DNA of 64,000 bases from Nitrosococcus wardiae (GTDB taxonomy: Bacteria > Pseudomonadota > Gammaproteobacteria > Nitrosococcales > Nitrosococcaceae), in contig NZ_CP038033.1 in assembly GCF_004421105.1 (NCBI RefSeq), positions 1,941,659 through 2,005,658 on the forward strand. Reading direction: 5' to 3'. Shown in pieces: positions 9,614 to 19,729 of this stretch (positions within the stretch are counted from its first letter, which is position 1; each line of letters opens with the position of its first letter). Both the position numbers and the translations under genes were made by a program. The notes under the pieces were generated by a model that worked only from the letters and a program-made list of their open reading frames with translations, did no database searches and was not told the DNA's origin.

Positions 9614-10163
9614 TGAGATCTGTGAAGATGCTGCCCAACGCATGCAGAAAAGTCTTGAGGCTTTGAAACAAGCTTTCGCTAAATTACGGGCAAATCGGGC
9701 TCATACGAGCCTTCTTGATCACATTACCGTCTCCTATTACGGGACGAATGTTCCCTTAAATCAGGTTGCCAATGTCGCTGTGGAGGATGCTCGAACTTTG
9801 ACGGTGACGCCTTGGGAAAAGCAAATGGTTCCAGCCATTGAAAAAGCCATCATGAATTCTGAGTTAGGCCTTAATCCGGTCACGGCGGGGATGGTTATTC
9901 GGATACCACTACCCTCTCTGACCGAAGAGCGACGGCGGGAAATGGTCCGGATTGTCAGGCAAGAGGCGGAAGCCGCGCGGGTGGCTGTACGCAATATCCG
10001 GCGTGACAGCAATCATACCCTCAAGGGATTGGTTAAGGAGAAAGAAATTAGCGAGGATGATCAACACCGTGCTGAGGAAGCTATTCAAAAAATCACTGAC
10101 AGCAATGTTGCCAAAGTTGATGAAATCTTAGCAGCCAAAGAGCGAGATCTCATGGAAGTTTGA
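9606..10163 (+). CDS. frr: Ribosome recycling factor
   Basis: RRF acts with EF-G to split post-termination ribosomes. The 185-residue length is standard. Family motifs include [50 protein letters not shown] and the coiled C-terminal half of domain I ([19 protein letters not shown]). The ATG at 9606 lies inside the end of pyrH, so translation is probably coupled. Confidence 0.98.
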   Translation: MIDEICEDAAQRMQKSLEALKQAFAKLRANRAHTSLLDHITVSYYGTNVPLNQVANVAVEDARTLTVTPWEKQMVPAIEKAIMNSELGLNPVTAGMVIRIPLPSLTEERRREMVRIVRQEAEAARVAVRNIRRDSNHTLKGLVKEKEISEDDQHRAEEAIQKITDSNVAKVDEILAAKERDLMEV

Positions 10164-10211
10164 TACTCTTTAATCAGCCCCCTCTTGTGGGCAGAACGCT
10201 AGGCAGTATTT

Positions 10212-10970
10212 ATGGATAGCGGGCAGATTGAGGTCCAGTCATCAAAAATACCCCGCCATGTTGCGATTATCATGGATGGTAACGGACGCTGGGCTAAGCA
10301 GAGAAATCGACCGCGTTTTTATGGGCATAGAGCAGGTGTTGAGGCAGTAGAAGAGATCCTGCATGCATGTACCAATGCCGGTGTGCAGGTATTAACTCTC
10401 TTTGCTTTTAGTAGTGAAAACTGGCACCGTCCGTCCCAGGAAGTTCAGCTCTTAATGGACTTATTCAAGTCTGCTCTCTCGAGTCGATTAGATCGGCTCC
10501 AAGAATGGAATGTGCGTCTTCGTATCATCGGTGATCGAAATGGCCTCTCGGAAGAACTCCGGTCGGAAATAGCCAAAGCCGAGGCCCTGACGGCAACAAA
10601 TAGGGGCATTACTCTAGTGGTGGCTGCCAATTATGGTGGGCGCTGGGATATTACTCAAGCTGCAAAACAAGTTGCCGTCAAGGTGGAAAATGGACAAATG
10701 ACAAGCGACTCTATTACCCCTGAAGTTTTTGCAGCGCACCTCTCTATCGCTGATTTGCCTGAACCTGACTTGTTTATTCGTACGGGGGGGGAGCAGCGGG
10801 TTAGTAATTTTTTATTGTGGCAATTAGCTTATACTGAGTTTTACTTTACGGATACCCTGTGGCCTGATTTTGACAAAACAGCTTTTGCTGTAGCCATCGA
10901 AACCTTTTTTCAGCGGGAACGCCGTTTCGGTCGGACCTCGGAGCAAGTGGAGTCCTTACGCCGTGTTTAG
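10212..10970 (+). CDS. uppS: Undecaprenyl diphosphate synthase (cis-prenyltransferase)
   Basis: UppS makes C55 undecaprenyl diphosphate, the carrier for peptidoglycan and LPS units. The 252-residue protein has all cis-prenyltransferase regions: HVAIIMDGNGRWAKQR with the catalytic Asp, GHRAGVEAV, TLFAFSSENWHRP, ANYGGRWDI and RTGGEQRVSNFLLWQLAYTE with WPDF. It is followed by cdsA with an eight-base overlap, as in many proteobacteria. Confidence 0.97.
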   Translation: MDSGQIEVQSSKIPRHVAIIMDGNGRWAKQRNRPRFYGHRAGVEAVEEILHACTNAGVQVLTLFAFSSENWHRPSQEVQLLMDLFKSALSSRLDRLQEWNVRLRIIGDRNGLSEELRSEIAKAEALTATNRGITLVVAANYGGRWDITQAAKQVAVKVENGQMTSDSITPEVFAAHLSIADLPEPDLFIRTGGEQRVSNFLLWQLAYTEFYFTDTLWPDFDKTAFAVAIETFFQRERRFGRTSEQVESLRRV

Positions 10971-11784
10971 GCAGCGGCTAATTACGGCTGCTATCTTAGT
11001 ACCCCTCACTGTATGGGCTGTACTTTTTCTTCCCACCGGAATCATTGCTTGGCCATTGGCATTGATCATTGCCATTGGGGCTTGGGAGTGGGCAGGCCTG
11101 GTTCGGTTGCAGGCGAGGGGAGCGCGGTTACTTTATGCCTTTGTGGTGTTATTGTTGCTTTGGGGAAGCCGTTTCCTACCTTTAGCTGGGATAGCAATAG
11201 TCGGCGCGGTTTGGTGGGGTATTTGTACGATTTTACTAATGCGGTGGGCACAACACAGACCTGCTAGTCCCTCCTTACTGGGCATGCCTGCGCTAGGGTT
11301 AATCGCGGGAATTTTGGTCCTGGTACCTGCTTGGCGGGCCACTATAGGCCTTCATGCATTACCCACCGTTGGTCCGAAAATGGTATTGTTTCTCTTCCTC
11401 TTGGTTTGGCTAGCAGATAGTGCAGCTTATGCGGTCGGACGGCGTTTTGGGCATACCCGCCTGGCGCCAGCGCTGAGTCCTGGAAAAACAAGGGAGGGTG
11501 TTTATGGTGCCCTTGCCGCGGGTTTGCTGCTTTCATTAATAGGGGGGGAAGTGTTTTCATTTTCTGGGCCAGCTTGGTGGGGGTTTGTGGGTCTTGGCCT
11601 GTTAACCCTTCTTGCTTCTGTGGTGGGGGATTTACTAGAAAGCTTATTTAAGCGCATGGGTGCGGTTAAGGATAGTGGGCGCTTACTGCCAGGTCATGGT
11701 GGCGCTTTAGATCGGGTTGATAGCTTAACAGCGGCAGCGCCAGTGTTTGCACTAGGTATCTGGATATTGGGACAGCTGCAATGA
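10963..11784 (+). CDS. cdsA: Phosphatidate cytidylyltransferase
   Basis: CdsA makes CDP-diacylglycerol from phosphatidic acid and CTP, the branch point for membrane phospholipids. The 273-residue polytopic membrane protein ends with the family signature [20 protein letters not shown] and LDRVDS. It starts at a GTG (10963) inside uppS and its stop overlaps the dxr start as ATGA, so uppS-cdsA-dxr is tightly coupled. Confidence 0.96.
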   Translation: MFRQRLITAAILVPLTVWAVLFLPTGIIAWPLALIIAIGAWEWAGLVRLQARGARLLYAFVVLLLLWGSRFLPLAGIAIVGAVWWGICTILLMRWAQHRPASPSLLGMPALGLIAGILVLVPAWRATIGLHALPTVGPKMVLFLFLLVWLADSAAYAVGRRFGHTRLAPALSPGKTREGVYGALAAGLLLSLIGGEVFSFSGPAWWGFVGLGLLTLLASVVGDLLESLFKRMGAVKDSGRLLPGHGGALDRVDSLTAAAPVFALGIWILGQLQ

Positions 11785-12977
11785 TAGGAGTCACCATACT
11801 GGGGTCCACTGGATCCATTGGCATGAGCACCCTTGATGTTTTGGCGCGTTATCCAGATCGCTACCGGGTCCAAGCCCTGTCTGCGAATAGTTCTGTAGAA
11901 CAACTTTACCAGCAGTGCTTTAAATTCCGACCTTCTCAGGCAGTTATGGCTGATCCTGATGCCGCCGAACAGCTCCGCCAGCGGTTGCGTCCAGTGGCAC
12001 CAGAGATTGAAGTCAGTAGTGGTAGCGAAGCCTTAGAAGCCATCGCCATTTCCCCGGATACGGATTATGTTATGGCAGCCATTGTCGGTGCTGCGGGCTT
12101 ACTTCCTACCTTAGCCGCAGCTCGAGCAGGGAAGCGGGTTTTACTCGCCAATAAAGAATCGCTGGTGATGAGCGGTGAGCTATTTATGAATGCGGTTAAT
12201 GAGAACGAAGCTGAGCTGCTTCCCATTGACAGCGAGCATAATGCGATTTGGCAATGCATGCCAGCGGGGAGGCGCGAGCTTCCCCTGCACCGCAAAGGAA
12301 TACGACGCATTTTGTTGACTGCCTCAGGGGGGCCTTTTAGAGATCGGGAACTTTCCGAGCTGGACAGCGTCACTCCAGATGAAGCCTGTGCTCACCCTAA
12401 CTGGGATATGGGACGTAAGATATCGGTTGATTCAGCTTCTATGATGAACAAGGGACTCGAGGTTATTGAGGCCCGCTGGTTATTTGATGCTTCAGCCCAC
12501 CAGATTGAAGTGGTGTTGCATCCCCAGAGCGTTATTCACTCTATGGTCGATTATGTGGATGGCTCTGTCTTAGCGCAGCTAGGCAATCCTGATATGCGAA
12601 CACCTATTGCTTATGGACTGGCTTGGCCGGAGCGGATAGAACCGGGGGTTACCCCTCTAGATCTATTTGCAATAGGCCAGCTAACCTTTAGCCGACCTGA
12701 TTTGCAACGTTTCCCCTGTCTGGGGCTTGCCTATGCTGCATTGGAACAGGGGGGGACGTGTAGCACTATTTTGAATGCAGCCAATGAAGTGGCCGTCCAA
12801 GCCTTCCTGGAGCAGCGTATCCGATTTACCCAGATCCCAGAGCTTATTGAGTGGACGTTAGGTAGGGTGACGCCCGCTGCAGCCCATTCCCTTGCTGCCG
12901 TGCTAGAAAGTGATACAGAGGCACGGCAAGTCGCTGAAGAACAAGTCCAGCGGTGGTGCCCATGTCCATTGCATTAA
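11781..12977 (+). CDS. dxr: 1-deoxy-D-xylulose 5-phosphate reductoisomerase
   Basis: Dxr converts DXP to MEP with NADPH, the committed step of the non-mevalonate isoprenoid pathway, which also supplies substrate to UppS nearby. The 398-residue length equals the E. coli enzyme. Motifs are the NADPH-binding [42 protein letters not shown] with metal ligands, and [19 protein letters not shown]. Its last codons overlap the start of rseP. Confidence 0.98.
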   Translation: MIGVTILGSTGSIGMSTLDVLARYPDRYRVQALSANSSVEQLYQQCFKFRPSQAVMADPDAAEQLRQRLRPVAPEIEVSSGSEALEAIAISPDTDYVMAAIVGAAGLLPTLAAARAGKRVLLANKESLVMSGELFMNAVNENEAELLPIDSEHNAIWQCMPAGRRELPLHRKGIRRILLTASGGPFRDRELSELDSVTPDEACAHPNWDMGRKISVDSASMMNKGLEVIEARWLFDASAHQIEVVLHPQSVIHSMVDYVDGSVLAQLGNPDMRTPIAYGLAWPERIEPGVTPLDLFAIGQLTFSRPDLQRFPCLGLAYAALEQGGTCSTILNAANEVAVQAFLEQRIRFTQIPELIEWTLGRVTPAAAHSLAAVLESDTEARQVAEEQVQRWCPCPLH

Positions 12978-14320
12978 TGATACTCGCTTTTCTTGTCGCG
13001 ATTGGAGTGCTAGTCACTGTGCACGAATACGGGCACTTTTGGATAGCGCGGCGGTCGGGAGTTAAAGTCCTTCGATTTTCCATTGGTTTTGGCCGGCCCT
13101 TATGGCGTTGGCAAGGAAAGGACCACACTGAGTATGTGCTCGGCTCGCTTCCTTTGGGTGGCTATGTGAAGATGCTTGATGAGCGGGAAGGAAAAGTTGC
13201 CGAGGAGGATCTTCCGCGCGCCTTTAATCGCCAGTCCCTCGGTGTGAGGAGTGCTGTGGTCGTGGCTGGGCCTATGGCAAATATTCTGTTTGCTATCGTT
13301 GTCTACTGGTTGGCGTTTGTTCTCGGCATTGCCGGAATCAAACCCCTGGTGGGTGAAGTTACTGCCAACACGCCGGCAGAAAAGGCCGGTTTCCGAGCTG
13401 GCGAAGAAATTATTGCTGTCGGGGAGCAAGCTACGCCTACTTGGGCCGCGGTACGCCATGCCCTATTTGTGGCTTCCCAAAATGGGTCTCGCGTTTCCGT
13501 GACTGTTTCTGGTCCTGAGGGAGAAGAGGTTTTGAGCCTGGACCTGAGCCAGGTAGGGACTGATCCGGAAAAAATTAGGGATATATTGCAACAGCTAGGT
13601 GTGCAGCCAGTACGACCGTTATTGGCGCCAGTCATTGGAAAGGTGCTGCCTGATGAACCTGCAGCACAGGCAGGTTTTCAACCGGGGGATCGAATTCTTT
13701 CGGCTGCAGGCCAGCCCATTGATAGCTGGGACGAATGGGTGGAGTTTGTGCGAGATCGCCCAGGCGAATCCTTTAATGTTGAGATTGAGCGGGGAAAGGA
13801 ACGTCTCGTTCTAACCTTGCAGCCGGTAGCAGTAGAGGGGGAGGAAGGTTCCGTTGGTCGTATTGGTGCGGCACCACAACCACCAGGTGAATTACCGGAG
13901 GAACTCCAAGCTACTTTAAAATATTCCCCCTTAGCGGCGATATCCCAGGCGGTTGAGAAGACCTGGGAAATTGGATCGCTGACCGTGATAATGTTAGGAA
14001 AAATGCTGTCAGGGGAGGTATCAACTAAATCTATTAGTGGTCCTATTACAATTGCCCAATATGCAGGATATAGTGTTCAAATCGGCTTTGTGCCTTTCCT
14101 AAACTTCCTTGCTGTGGTCAGTATTAGCCTAGCAATTCTAAACCTTTTGCCTGTTCCCGTATTGGACGGGGGGCATTTATTATATTATTTCATTGAATGG
14201 ATACGCGGCCGGCCTTTATCAGAGGAGGCCCAAGCGCTGGGACAACAAATCGGTATTTTGGCGCTAATTGGGTTGATGTGCCTAGCTTTTTACAATGACC
14301 TGACCCGTTTGTTTGGATAG
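12962..14320 (+). CDS. rseP: Site-2 zinc metalloprotease RseP
   Basis: RseP is the inner-membrane protease that cuts the anti-sigma factor RseA and remnant signal peptides, releasing sigma-E for envelope stress. The 452-residue protein has the zinc motif HEYGH (about residues 21-25), two central PDZ domains (around [19 protein letters not shown] and [18 protein letters not shown]) and the second zinc motif [13 protein letters not shown] near the C-terminus. The ATG at 12962 is preferred; a GTG nine bases earlier is possible. bamA follows, linking protease and outer-membrane assembly. Confidence 0.96.
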   Translation: MSIALMILAFLVAIGVLVTVHEYGHFWIARRSGVKVLRFSIGFGRPLWRWQGKDHTEYVLGSLPLGGYVKMLDEREGKVAEEDLPRAFNRQSLGVRSAVVVAGPMANILFAIVVYWLAFVLGIAGIKPLVGEVTANTPAEKAGFRAGEEIIAVGEQATPTWAAVRHALFVASQNGSRVSVTVSGPEGEEVLSLDLSQVGTDPEKIRDILQQLGVQPVRPLLAPVIGKVLPDEPAAQAGFQPGDRILSAAGQPIDSWDEWVEFVRDRPGESFNVEIERGKERLVLTLQPVAVEGEEGSVGRIGAAPQPPGELPEELQATLKYSPLAAISQAVEKTWEIGSLTVIMLGKMLSGEVSTKSISGPITIAQYAGYSVQIGFVPFLNFLAVVSISLAILNLLPVPVLDGGHLLYYFIEWIRGRPLSEEAQALGQQIGILALIGLMCLAFYNDLTRLFG

Positions 14321-14321
14321 T

Positions 14322-14346
14322 AAAGCGGGTACCGGCTTTTTTTTTT
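14322..14346 (+). terminator. Weak Rho-independent terminator after rseP
   Basis: A five-base AAAGC/GCTTT stem (14322-14326 with 14335-14339) leads into a run of ten T (14337-14346). The short imperfect stem suggests partial readthrough, so bamA may have both its own promoter and operon read-through transcription. Confidence 0.5.
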
Positions 14347-14553
14347 GGAGTAGCTCCCCTGTTTTCTAGGGAGAACTCATTCAAATTTTTAGTGGAAGGG
14401 AATTAAAAAAATCTTACTTAAAGATTAAAACTATTTTAAATAAGCGTATAGCTTTTCCTGTTTTTTCTTTCCAGGCACATAAGCTACGAGCCCAAGAAGT
14501 AAACCCCAAAAGTAGAGCCTTAGTAAAAGGCTTTTTAGCAATCAAAAAAACAA

Positions 14554-16860
14554 ATGGGGGCGCCTTTGAACTTTGTAAAAAAGCGGATCATAATTGCTAT
14601 TGTGGGGGTGGCTTTAATTAGCCGGGCACTGGCAGCACAATTTGAAGAGTTTGTAGTTAAGGACATACGGGTTGAGGGGCTACAGCGGATTTCGGCTGGC
14701 ACCGTCTTTAATTATCTTCCTGTTAAAGTAGGCGATACAGTTGATAGCCAGCGGGTTAAGGATATCATTCGGGAATTATTCCAGACCCGATTTTTCAAGG
14801 ATGTGCGGGTGGAGCATGAAGGCAGTGTTCTGGTTGTGGTTGTGGTAGAACGGCCTACGATTACGAGCATTCAATTTGTAGGTAATAAAGATATTAAAGG
14901 TGATCAGCTCTCACAAGCACTTAAACAGGTAGGGTTTGCAGAGGGTCGTGTTTTTGACCGATCGCTGCTGGAAAAAGTAGAACTAGAACTGCAGCGTCAG
15001 TATTTTAGTCGTGGTAAATATGGTGTCAAAATTGATACGACGGTGACTCCTCTAGCACGTAATCGGGTGGCTATTAAAGTAAATATTAAGGAGGGCGCAG
15101 TTGCCAAGATCGGTGGCATTAATATTGTAGGTAATCAGGCTCTTAGCGAGGAAGAACTTCAAGACGCATTTCAACTAAGTACCACCAATTGGTTATCGTT
15201 TTTTACGCATGATGATCAATATTCTCGACAGAAATTGGCGGCGGATCTTGAGGCTCTGCGTTCTTATTATTTAGATCGTGGCTATATCAATTTTAACATT
15301 GATTCTACCCAGGTTTCTATTACCCCTGATAAAAAGCGGGTATTTATTACAGTCAATATTAGCGAAGGGGATCGTTATCAAATTGGAGAAATTAAGTTAG
15401 CTGGGGATTTAGTCTTACCCCGTGAGAAGCTGTTTGATGCTTTAACGATAACCTCAAGCGAAGTTTTTTCACGCAAAGCTGTAGCAGAAAGTACAACAAA
15501 TATTACCGATCTGTTAGGGAATAAGGGATATGCGTTTGCCAATGTAAATGCTGTGCCGGAAGTAGATGAGGAAGGGAAAAAGGTAAATTTGACCTTTTTT
15601 GTTGATCCAGGGAAGCGTGCTTATGTTCGGCGAGTCAATATTTCTGGGAATACTAAAACCCGGGATCAGGTGATTCGTCGAGAAATACGCCAGCAGGAAG
15701 GAGGTTGGGTAGCGACTGAACTCATTAACCGTTCCCGCTTGCGTATCCAGCGCTTAGGTTATTTTGAAGATGTTAATGTGGAGACGGTGCCTGTTCCAGG
15801 AACGACCGATCAAGTCGATGTGAATTTTAGTGTTGTGGAACGTCCCTCTGGATCCTTATCGGCAGGTTTAGGTTTCTCTCAGTCTCAAGGCTTTATTTTC
15901 AACACCAGCGTTACCCAGCGAAATTTTCTAGGGAGTGGGAAACATGTAAGCCTTAGCTTCAATAATAGTGAGGTTAATACTATCTATAGCTTTGGATATA
16001 CCAATCCCTACTATACTATTGATGGTATCAGCCGTGGGTTTAATATTTTCTACCGGGAGACTGATCCGAGTAACGCCAACATTGCCCGTTTTAGCACTGA
16101 TTCCTTCGGCGGTGATATGCATTTTGGTATTCCGGTCACCGAAAATGATACGCTACGCCTCGGTTTTGGCTATCAGAATTCGGAGATTAATTTGACGGAA
16201 CGCTCCCCCCAGGAATATCAAGATTTTGTGAATAGTGAAGGAAGTAGCTTTGATATCTTTAATATTGATCTAGGTTGGTCACGTGACCGCCGAGATAATG
16301 CTCTTTTACCCACCCGCGGTAGCTTCCAAAGCCTCTTTGGTGAGATCTCTGTGCCGGTAGGCAGCCTGCAATTTTTTAAGGTGGGTTATCGTCACCGTTG
16401 GTTCTATCCCCTCACTAAATCCCTGACTTTGATGCTAAATGGTGATGTCGCCTACGGAGATGCCTATGGAGGCACCGAAGAATTCCCCTTCTTCGAGAAT
16501 TTTTTTGCCGGTGGTATACATAGCGTGCGCGGCTTTAAGGATAATACGCTGGGTCCAAAAGATACTGATAATAGAGCGCTGGGAGGAAACCTCAAGGTGG
16601 TGGGTAATATCGAGTTATTCTTTCCTATTCCCTTCGCTGAGGAGCTCAAATCCGTGCGCTTGAGTACTTTTATTGATGCCGGTAATGTCTACGGTATAGA
16701 CGAAGACATTACGCTCGGAGAACTCCGTTATTCGGCTGGAGTTTCAGCCATTTGGCTATCGCCTTTTGGCACTATGCAATTTAGTTTGGCAAAGGGATTT
16801 AATGACCAGCCAAACGATGAGCCTCAAGTGTTCCAGTTCTCCCTTGGGACTTCATTCTAA
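14554..16860 (+). CDS. bamA: Outer-membrane protein assembly factor BamA
   Basis: BamA is the Omp85 core of the BAM complex that folds beta-barrels into the outer membrane. The 768-residue protein has a signal peptide with probable cleavage after ALA before AQFEEF, five POTRA domains (about residues 30-420) and a 16-strand C-terminal barrel. The Omp85 lid-loop motif is visible as VRGF in [16 protein letters not shown], and the chain ends in a typical C-terminal barrel strand with Phe. Neighbours rseP and skp, with bamB at 19.7 kb, give an envelope-biogenesis context. The start lacks a clear ribosome-binding site; a TTG 12 bases downstream is an alternative. Confidence 0.97.
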   Translation: MGAPLNFVKKRIIIAIVGVALISRALAAQFEEFVVKDIRVEGLQRISAGTVFNYLPVKVGDTVDSQRVKDIIRELFQTRFFKDVRVEHEGSVLVVVVVERPTITSIQFVGNKDIKGDQLSQALKQVGFAEGRVFDRSLLEKVELELQRQYFSRGKYGVKIDTTVTPLARNRVAIKVNIKEGAVAKIGGINIVGNQALSEEELQDAFQLSTTNWLSFFTHDDQYSRQKLAADLEALRSYYLDRGYINFNIDSTQVSITPDKKRVFITVNISEGDRYQIGEIKLAGDLVLPREKLFDALTITSSEVFSRKAVAESTTNITDLLGNKGYAFANVNAVPEVDEEGKKVNLTFFVDPGKRAYVRRVNISGNTKTRDQVIRREIRQQEGGWVATELINRSRLRIQRLGYFEDVNVETVPVPGTTDQVDVNFSVVERPSGSLSAGLGFSQSQGFIFNTSVTQRNFLGSGKHVSLSFNNSEVNTIYSFGYTNPYYTIDGISRGFNIFYRETDPSNANIARFSTDSFGGDMHFGIPVTENDTLRLGFGYQNSEINLTERSPQEYQDFVNSEGSSFDIFNIDLGWSRDRRDNALLPTRGSFQSLFGEISVPVGSLQFFKVGYRHRWFYPLTKSLTLMLNGDVAYGDAYGGTEEFPFFENFFAGGIHSVRGFKDNTLGPKDTDNRALGGNLKVVGNIELFFPIPFAEELKSVRLSTFIDAGNVYGIDEDITLGELRYSAGVSAIWLSPFGTMQFSLAKGFNDQPNDEPQVFQFSLGTSF

Positions 16861-16982
16861 TATTATCTCCTGAAAAAAGTGCCTTTGATATATGTTTACA
16901 GTTGATATTTATTTCAGAACCAGAATAGTAAGTCAGCCCCTGATTGACCCCATTAGTCACATTAAATATTAGAGGTAGCCTC

Positions 16983-17519
16983 ATGGTAAGGTTGAGTAAA
17001 TTGTATAAATTGATCGCGCTAGGAGGTGTTTTCCTGCTGGGTTGTGTAATGGTTATTGCGCCAGCAGAAGCTGTCGATTTGAAAATCGGTGCGGTAAATG
17101 CAGTTAAATTATTAGATGAGGCACCGCAAAAAGGTGCGGCGCTGGAGAGATTAAAAAAGGAGTTTGAATTACGCAACAGAGAACTGGTTGCAAAACAAAA
17201 AGAACTGCGTGAGTTGGAGGATAGATTCAACCGAGATGCGGCCATTATGAGTGAGGCCGATCGTCAAGCATTAGAACGGGATATCCTGAATCAAAACCGG
17301 GATCTTAAGCGTGATCAAGAAATATTTCGAGAAGACTACAATATTCGTCGGAATGAAGAATTTCGAAAGCTGCAGGAAGAAATTGCTAAGGCAATTGTGA
17401 GTTTAGCGGAGAGGAAGAAATATGATCTGGTGGTCTATGAGGGAGTGATTTACGCCAGTGATAAAGTTGATATTACCGCTGATGTACTTAAGTTATTAAA
17501 ATCTCAATATAAACCTTAA
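16983..17519 (+). CDS. skp: Periplasmic chaperone Skp/OmpH
   Basis: Skp is a trimeric periplasmic holdase for unfolded outer-membrane proteins on their way to BAM. The 178-residue protein has a signal peptide ending PAEA before VDLKIGAVNAVKLL, then a long charged coiled-coil (about residues 50-140), then the conserved KKYDLVVYEGVIYASDKVDIT C-terminal region, seen as KYDLVVYEG and YASDKVDIT. The start ATG at 16983 has an AGAGGT site. It lies downstream of bamA as usual; the next usual gene, lpxD, is missing. Confidence 0.93.
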   Translation: MVRLSKLYKLIALGGVFLLGCVMVIAPAEAVDLKIGAVNAVKLLDEAPQKGAALERLKKEFELRNRELVAKQKELRELEDRFNRDAAIMSEADRQALERDILNQNRDLKRDQEIFREDYNIRRNEEFRKLQEEIAKAIVSLAERKKYDLVVYEGVIYASDKVDITADVLKLLKSQYKP

Positions 17520-17840
17520 TTATCATATAATTAGTTGGAAACAGGCAGTTAGGTTATGGGATGGAATTTTAGTACTTTCGTGCCAAGAACTAGCGGCAAG
17601 GTCAGCAGCAATGATCCCGACCCAGCTCAATTACAGCATCAAATATCCGCCTAACTGCCTTAATAAATCTGAAAGTATTCCTATCTCAGCTGGTGAATAT
17701 TGGTTTTTAATGTGTCATTGGAGCTAGAGATTATTCTTTGAGCATTATTAGGGGTAAGAAGCTAGCTTAAGAGCACACTATGGTGAATACATAAAATTCA
17801 GTATATTATCTAAGTTTTTTCTAAACTCAAGGTTTTTTCA
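17520..17840. other. Intergenic gap at the usual lpxD position
   Basis: These 321 bases between skp and fabZ hold no convincing reading frame. The first half contains the inverted-repeat element described separately; the second half, from about 17690, is AT-rich and probably contains a promoter for fabZ. No piece of lpxD sequence is recognisable on either strand. Confidence 0.7.
17543..17660. repeat. 118-base element bounded by 11-base inverted repeats
   Basis: AGGCAGTTAGG (17543-17553) and CCTAACTGCCT (17650-17660) are perfect inverted repeats. Inside them are smaller pairings: GGGAT with ATCCC, and TGCC with GGCA. It could be a small structured RNA closed by a long stem, or a short non-autonomous mobile element. 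No target-site duplication is obvious. Confidence 0.5.
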
Positions 17841-18290
17841 TTGGACACACTGGATATACACGAGATACTTAAGCATCTTCCCCATCGTTATCCCTTTCTC
17901 CTGATCGACAGAATTATAGAATGTACACCGGGGAAGTCGCTCGTGGCCATCAAGAATGTAAGCTATAACGAGCCTTACTTTCAGGGCCATTTTCCGGAGA
18001 TGCCAGTTATGCCGGGGGTATTAATTCTTGAATCCTTGGCTCAAGCCACCGGAATATTGGCTTTTAAAACACAAGCAACATTACCTTCACAGGAGGCGAT
18101 CTATTATTTTGCAGGCATCGATCGGGCACGGTTCAAACGTCCGGTTGAGCCCGGCGATCAAATGCGTCTAGAGGTTGAGCTGGTACGTAGCTTGCGTCGT
18201 CTATGGAAATTTACAGGGAAAGTGACAGTGGATGGGAGCCTTGTAGCTTCGGCTGATGTGATGTGTTCCTACAAGGAAATCCATAAGTGA
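17841..18290 (+). CDS. fabZ: 3-hydroxyacyl-[acyl-carrier-protein] dehydratase FabZ
   Basis: FabZ dehydrates beta-hydroxyacyl-ACP in fatty-acid synthesis and competes with the lipid A pathway for hydroxymyristoyl-ACP. The 149-residue hot-dog-fold protein has [13 protein letters not shown] and the active-site segment [22 protein letters not shown] (seen as [12 protein letters not shown], with catalytic His and Glu). The start is a TTG at 17841 that gives the expected N-terminus. Its stop overlaps the GTG start of lpxA. Confidence 0.96.
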   Translation: MDTLDIHEILKHLPHRYPFLLIDRIIECTPGKSLVAIKNVSYNEPYFQGHFPEMPVMPGVLILESLAQATGILAFKTQATLPSQEAIYYFAGIDRARFKRPVEPGDQMRLEVELVRSLRRLWKFTGKVTVDGSLVASADVMCSYKEIHK

Positions 18291-19057
18291 TTGATCCTAG
18301 AGCGGTTATTGACCCTGGCGCTGAACTTCACGAAACTGTTACTGTAGGGCCTTATTCAATTATTGGGGCGAATGTGCAGATCGGGGCTGAAACTTGGATT
18401 GGTCCACATGTGGTTGTTCGAGGGCCTACCCGTATCGGGAAAAAGAACAAAATATATCAGTTTGCCTCTATCGGCGATATTCCCCAAGATAAGAAATATG
18501 GTGGAGAAGATACGCTCCTTGAAATTGGCAATGAAAATGTCATAAGAGAGTATACGACGATTAACCGAGGCACTGTTCAGGGTGGCGGTGTCACCCGTGT
18601 GGGGCATCACAATTGGATAATGGCTTATGTTCATATTGCCCACGATTGCATCGTAGGTCACCATACAACTTTTGCCAATAATGCATCTCTGGCAGGGCAT
18701 GTTGCTATCGAAGATTATGTGACGCTTGGGGGATATGCCCTGGTTGCTCAGTACTGTAGTATAGGCACCTATGGTTTCTGTTCTGTTGCTAGTGTCGTTC
18801 ACAAGGATGTTCCTCCCTATGTGTTGGTGGCAGGGCATATGGCGAAGCCGGTGGGAATTAACCATATAGGTCTAAAACGTGCTAATTTTAGCGAAGAAGT
18901 AATACGTGACCTGCGCCATGCGTATAAGTTACTTTATCGGCAGGGGTTGCGCTTTGAGGATTCTGTTAAGGAGTTGAAACGATTAGCAGAGAAAAGTTCT
19001 GAGGTCCAAATTTTTCTGAATTTTCTTGAAAATTCCACCCGGGGTATCATTCGGTAA
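18287..19057 (+). CDS. lpxA: UDP-N-acetylglucosamine O-acyltransferase
   Basis: LpxA transfers 3-hydroxyacyl groups from ACP to UDP-GlcNAc, the first step of lipid A synthesis. The 256-residue protein shows left-handed beta-helix hexapeptide repeats through about residue 190, the catalytic His in [10 protein letters not shown] and the C-terminal helical region. It starts at a GTG overlapping the fabZ stop. The usual downstream lpxB is absent; yfgM follows instead. Confidence 0.97.
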   Translation: MIDPRAVIDPGAELHETVTVGPYSIIGANVQIGAETWIGPHVVVRGPTRIGKKNKIYQFASIGDIPQDKKYGGEDTLLEIGNENVIREYTTINRGTVQGGGVTRVGHHNWIMAYVHIAHDCIVGHHTTFANNASLAGHVAIEDYVTLGGYALVAQYCSIGTYGFCSVASVVHKDVPPYVLVAGHMAKPVGINHIGLKRANFSEEVIRDLRHAYKLLYRQGLRFEDSVKELKRLAEKSSEVQIFLNFLENSTRGIIR

Positions 19058-19087
19058 GCAAATACTTAAACGCTTTCGGTTTTTAAA

Positions 19088-19729
19088 ATGGCATTGGATA
19101 TTTACGCATCAGATCAGGAAAAAAGTGAAGCTATCAAGCAATGGTGGCGAGAAAATGCTCGTGCCTTACTAGTAGGAATCATTATCGGTCTTCTCGCACT
19201 GTTTGGTCTACGGGGGTGGATGGAATATAAGCAGAACCGCGTTAGGGAAGCCTCGTCTCTCTATCAGCAGATACTGGTGGCAAAAGCGCAGGAAGAAGCC
19301 AATACTGAAATCTACAATAGTGCAGAGCATCTTATTCAAGATTACAGCGATACTCCCTATGGATTGTTTAGTGTGCTGATGTTAGCCAAGGAAGATCAAG
19401 GGCGAGGTGATGTTAAAGCCGCCATGGAACGCTTTAAGAGGGCCTTGGAATACACGCAAAACTCTGGGCTTCGACGAGTGATATATTTGCGTTTGGCCCG
19501 TTTATTGTTGGCGGTAGGCAATCCTGAAGAGGCGCTAACAACGCTGGCTGAAGTGAAGCCAGGCAGTTTTGCTTCCGCTTACGCGGAATTGCGGGGGGAT
19601 GCTCATGTAGAGTTAGGCCAACTACCAGAGGCGCGGCAGGCTTATCAAGAGGCGTTATTGGATTTGGGACCGGGTGAACCGCGTCGACAGATACTGAGCA
19701 TGAAGCTTGATAATATCGCTCAACCTTAA
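19088..19729 (+). CDS. yfgM: YfgM-like periplasmic TPR protein, inner-membrane anchored
   Basis: YfgM family proteins (also called ancillary SecYEG translocon subunit) have one N-terminal membrane helix and a periplasmic TPR domain and work near the Sec translocon. Here the helix is around residues 27-45 (ALLVGIIIGLLALFGLRGW) after a short cytoplasmic charged segment. TPR-like helices occupy the rest, including LRRVIYLRLARLLLAVG and AYAELRGDAHVELGQ. The 213-residue length fits. It overlaps bamB by one base (TAATG), the same gene pair as in E. coli. Confidence 0.92.
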   Translation: MALDIYASDQEKSEAIKQWWRENARALLVGIIIGLLALFGLRGWMEYKQNRVREASSLYQQILVAKAQEEANTEIYNSAEHLIQDYSDTPYGLFSVLMLAKEDQGRGDVKAAMERFKRALEYTQNSGLRRVIYLRLARLLLAVGNPEEALTTLAEVKPGSFASAYAELRGDAHVELGQLPEARQAYQEALLDLGPGEPRRQILSMKLDNIAQP

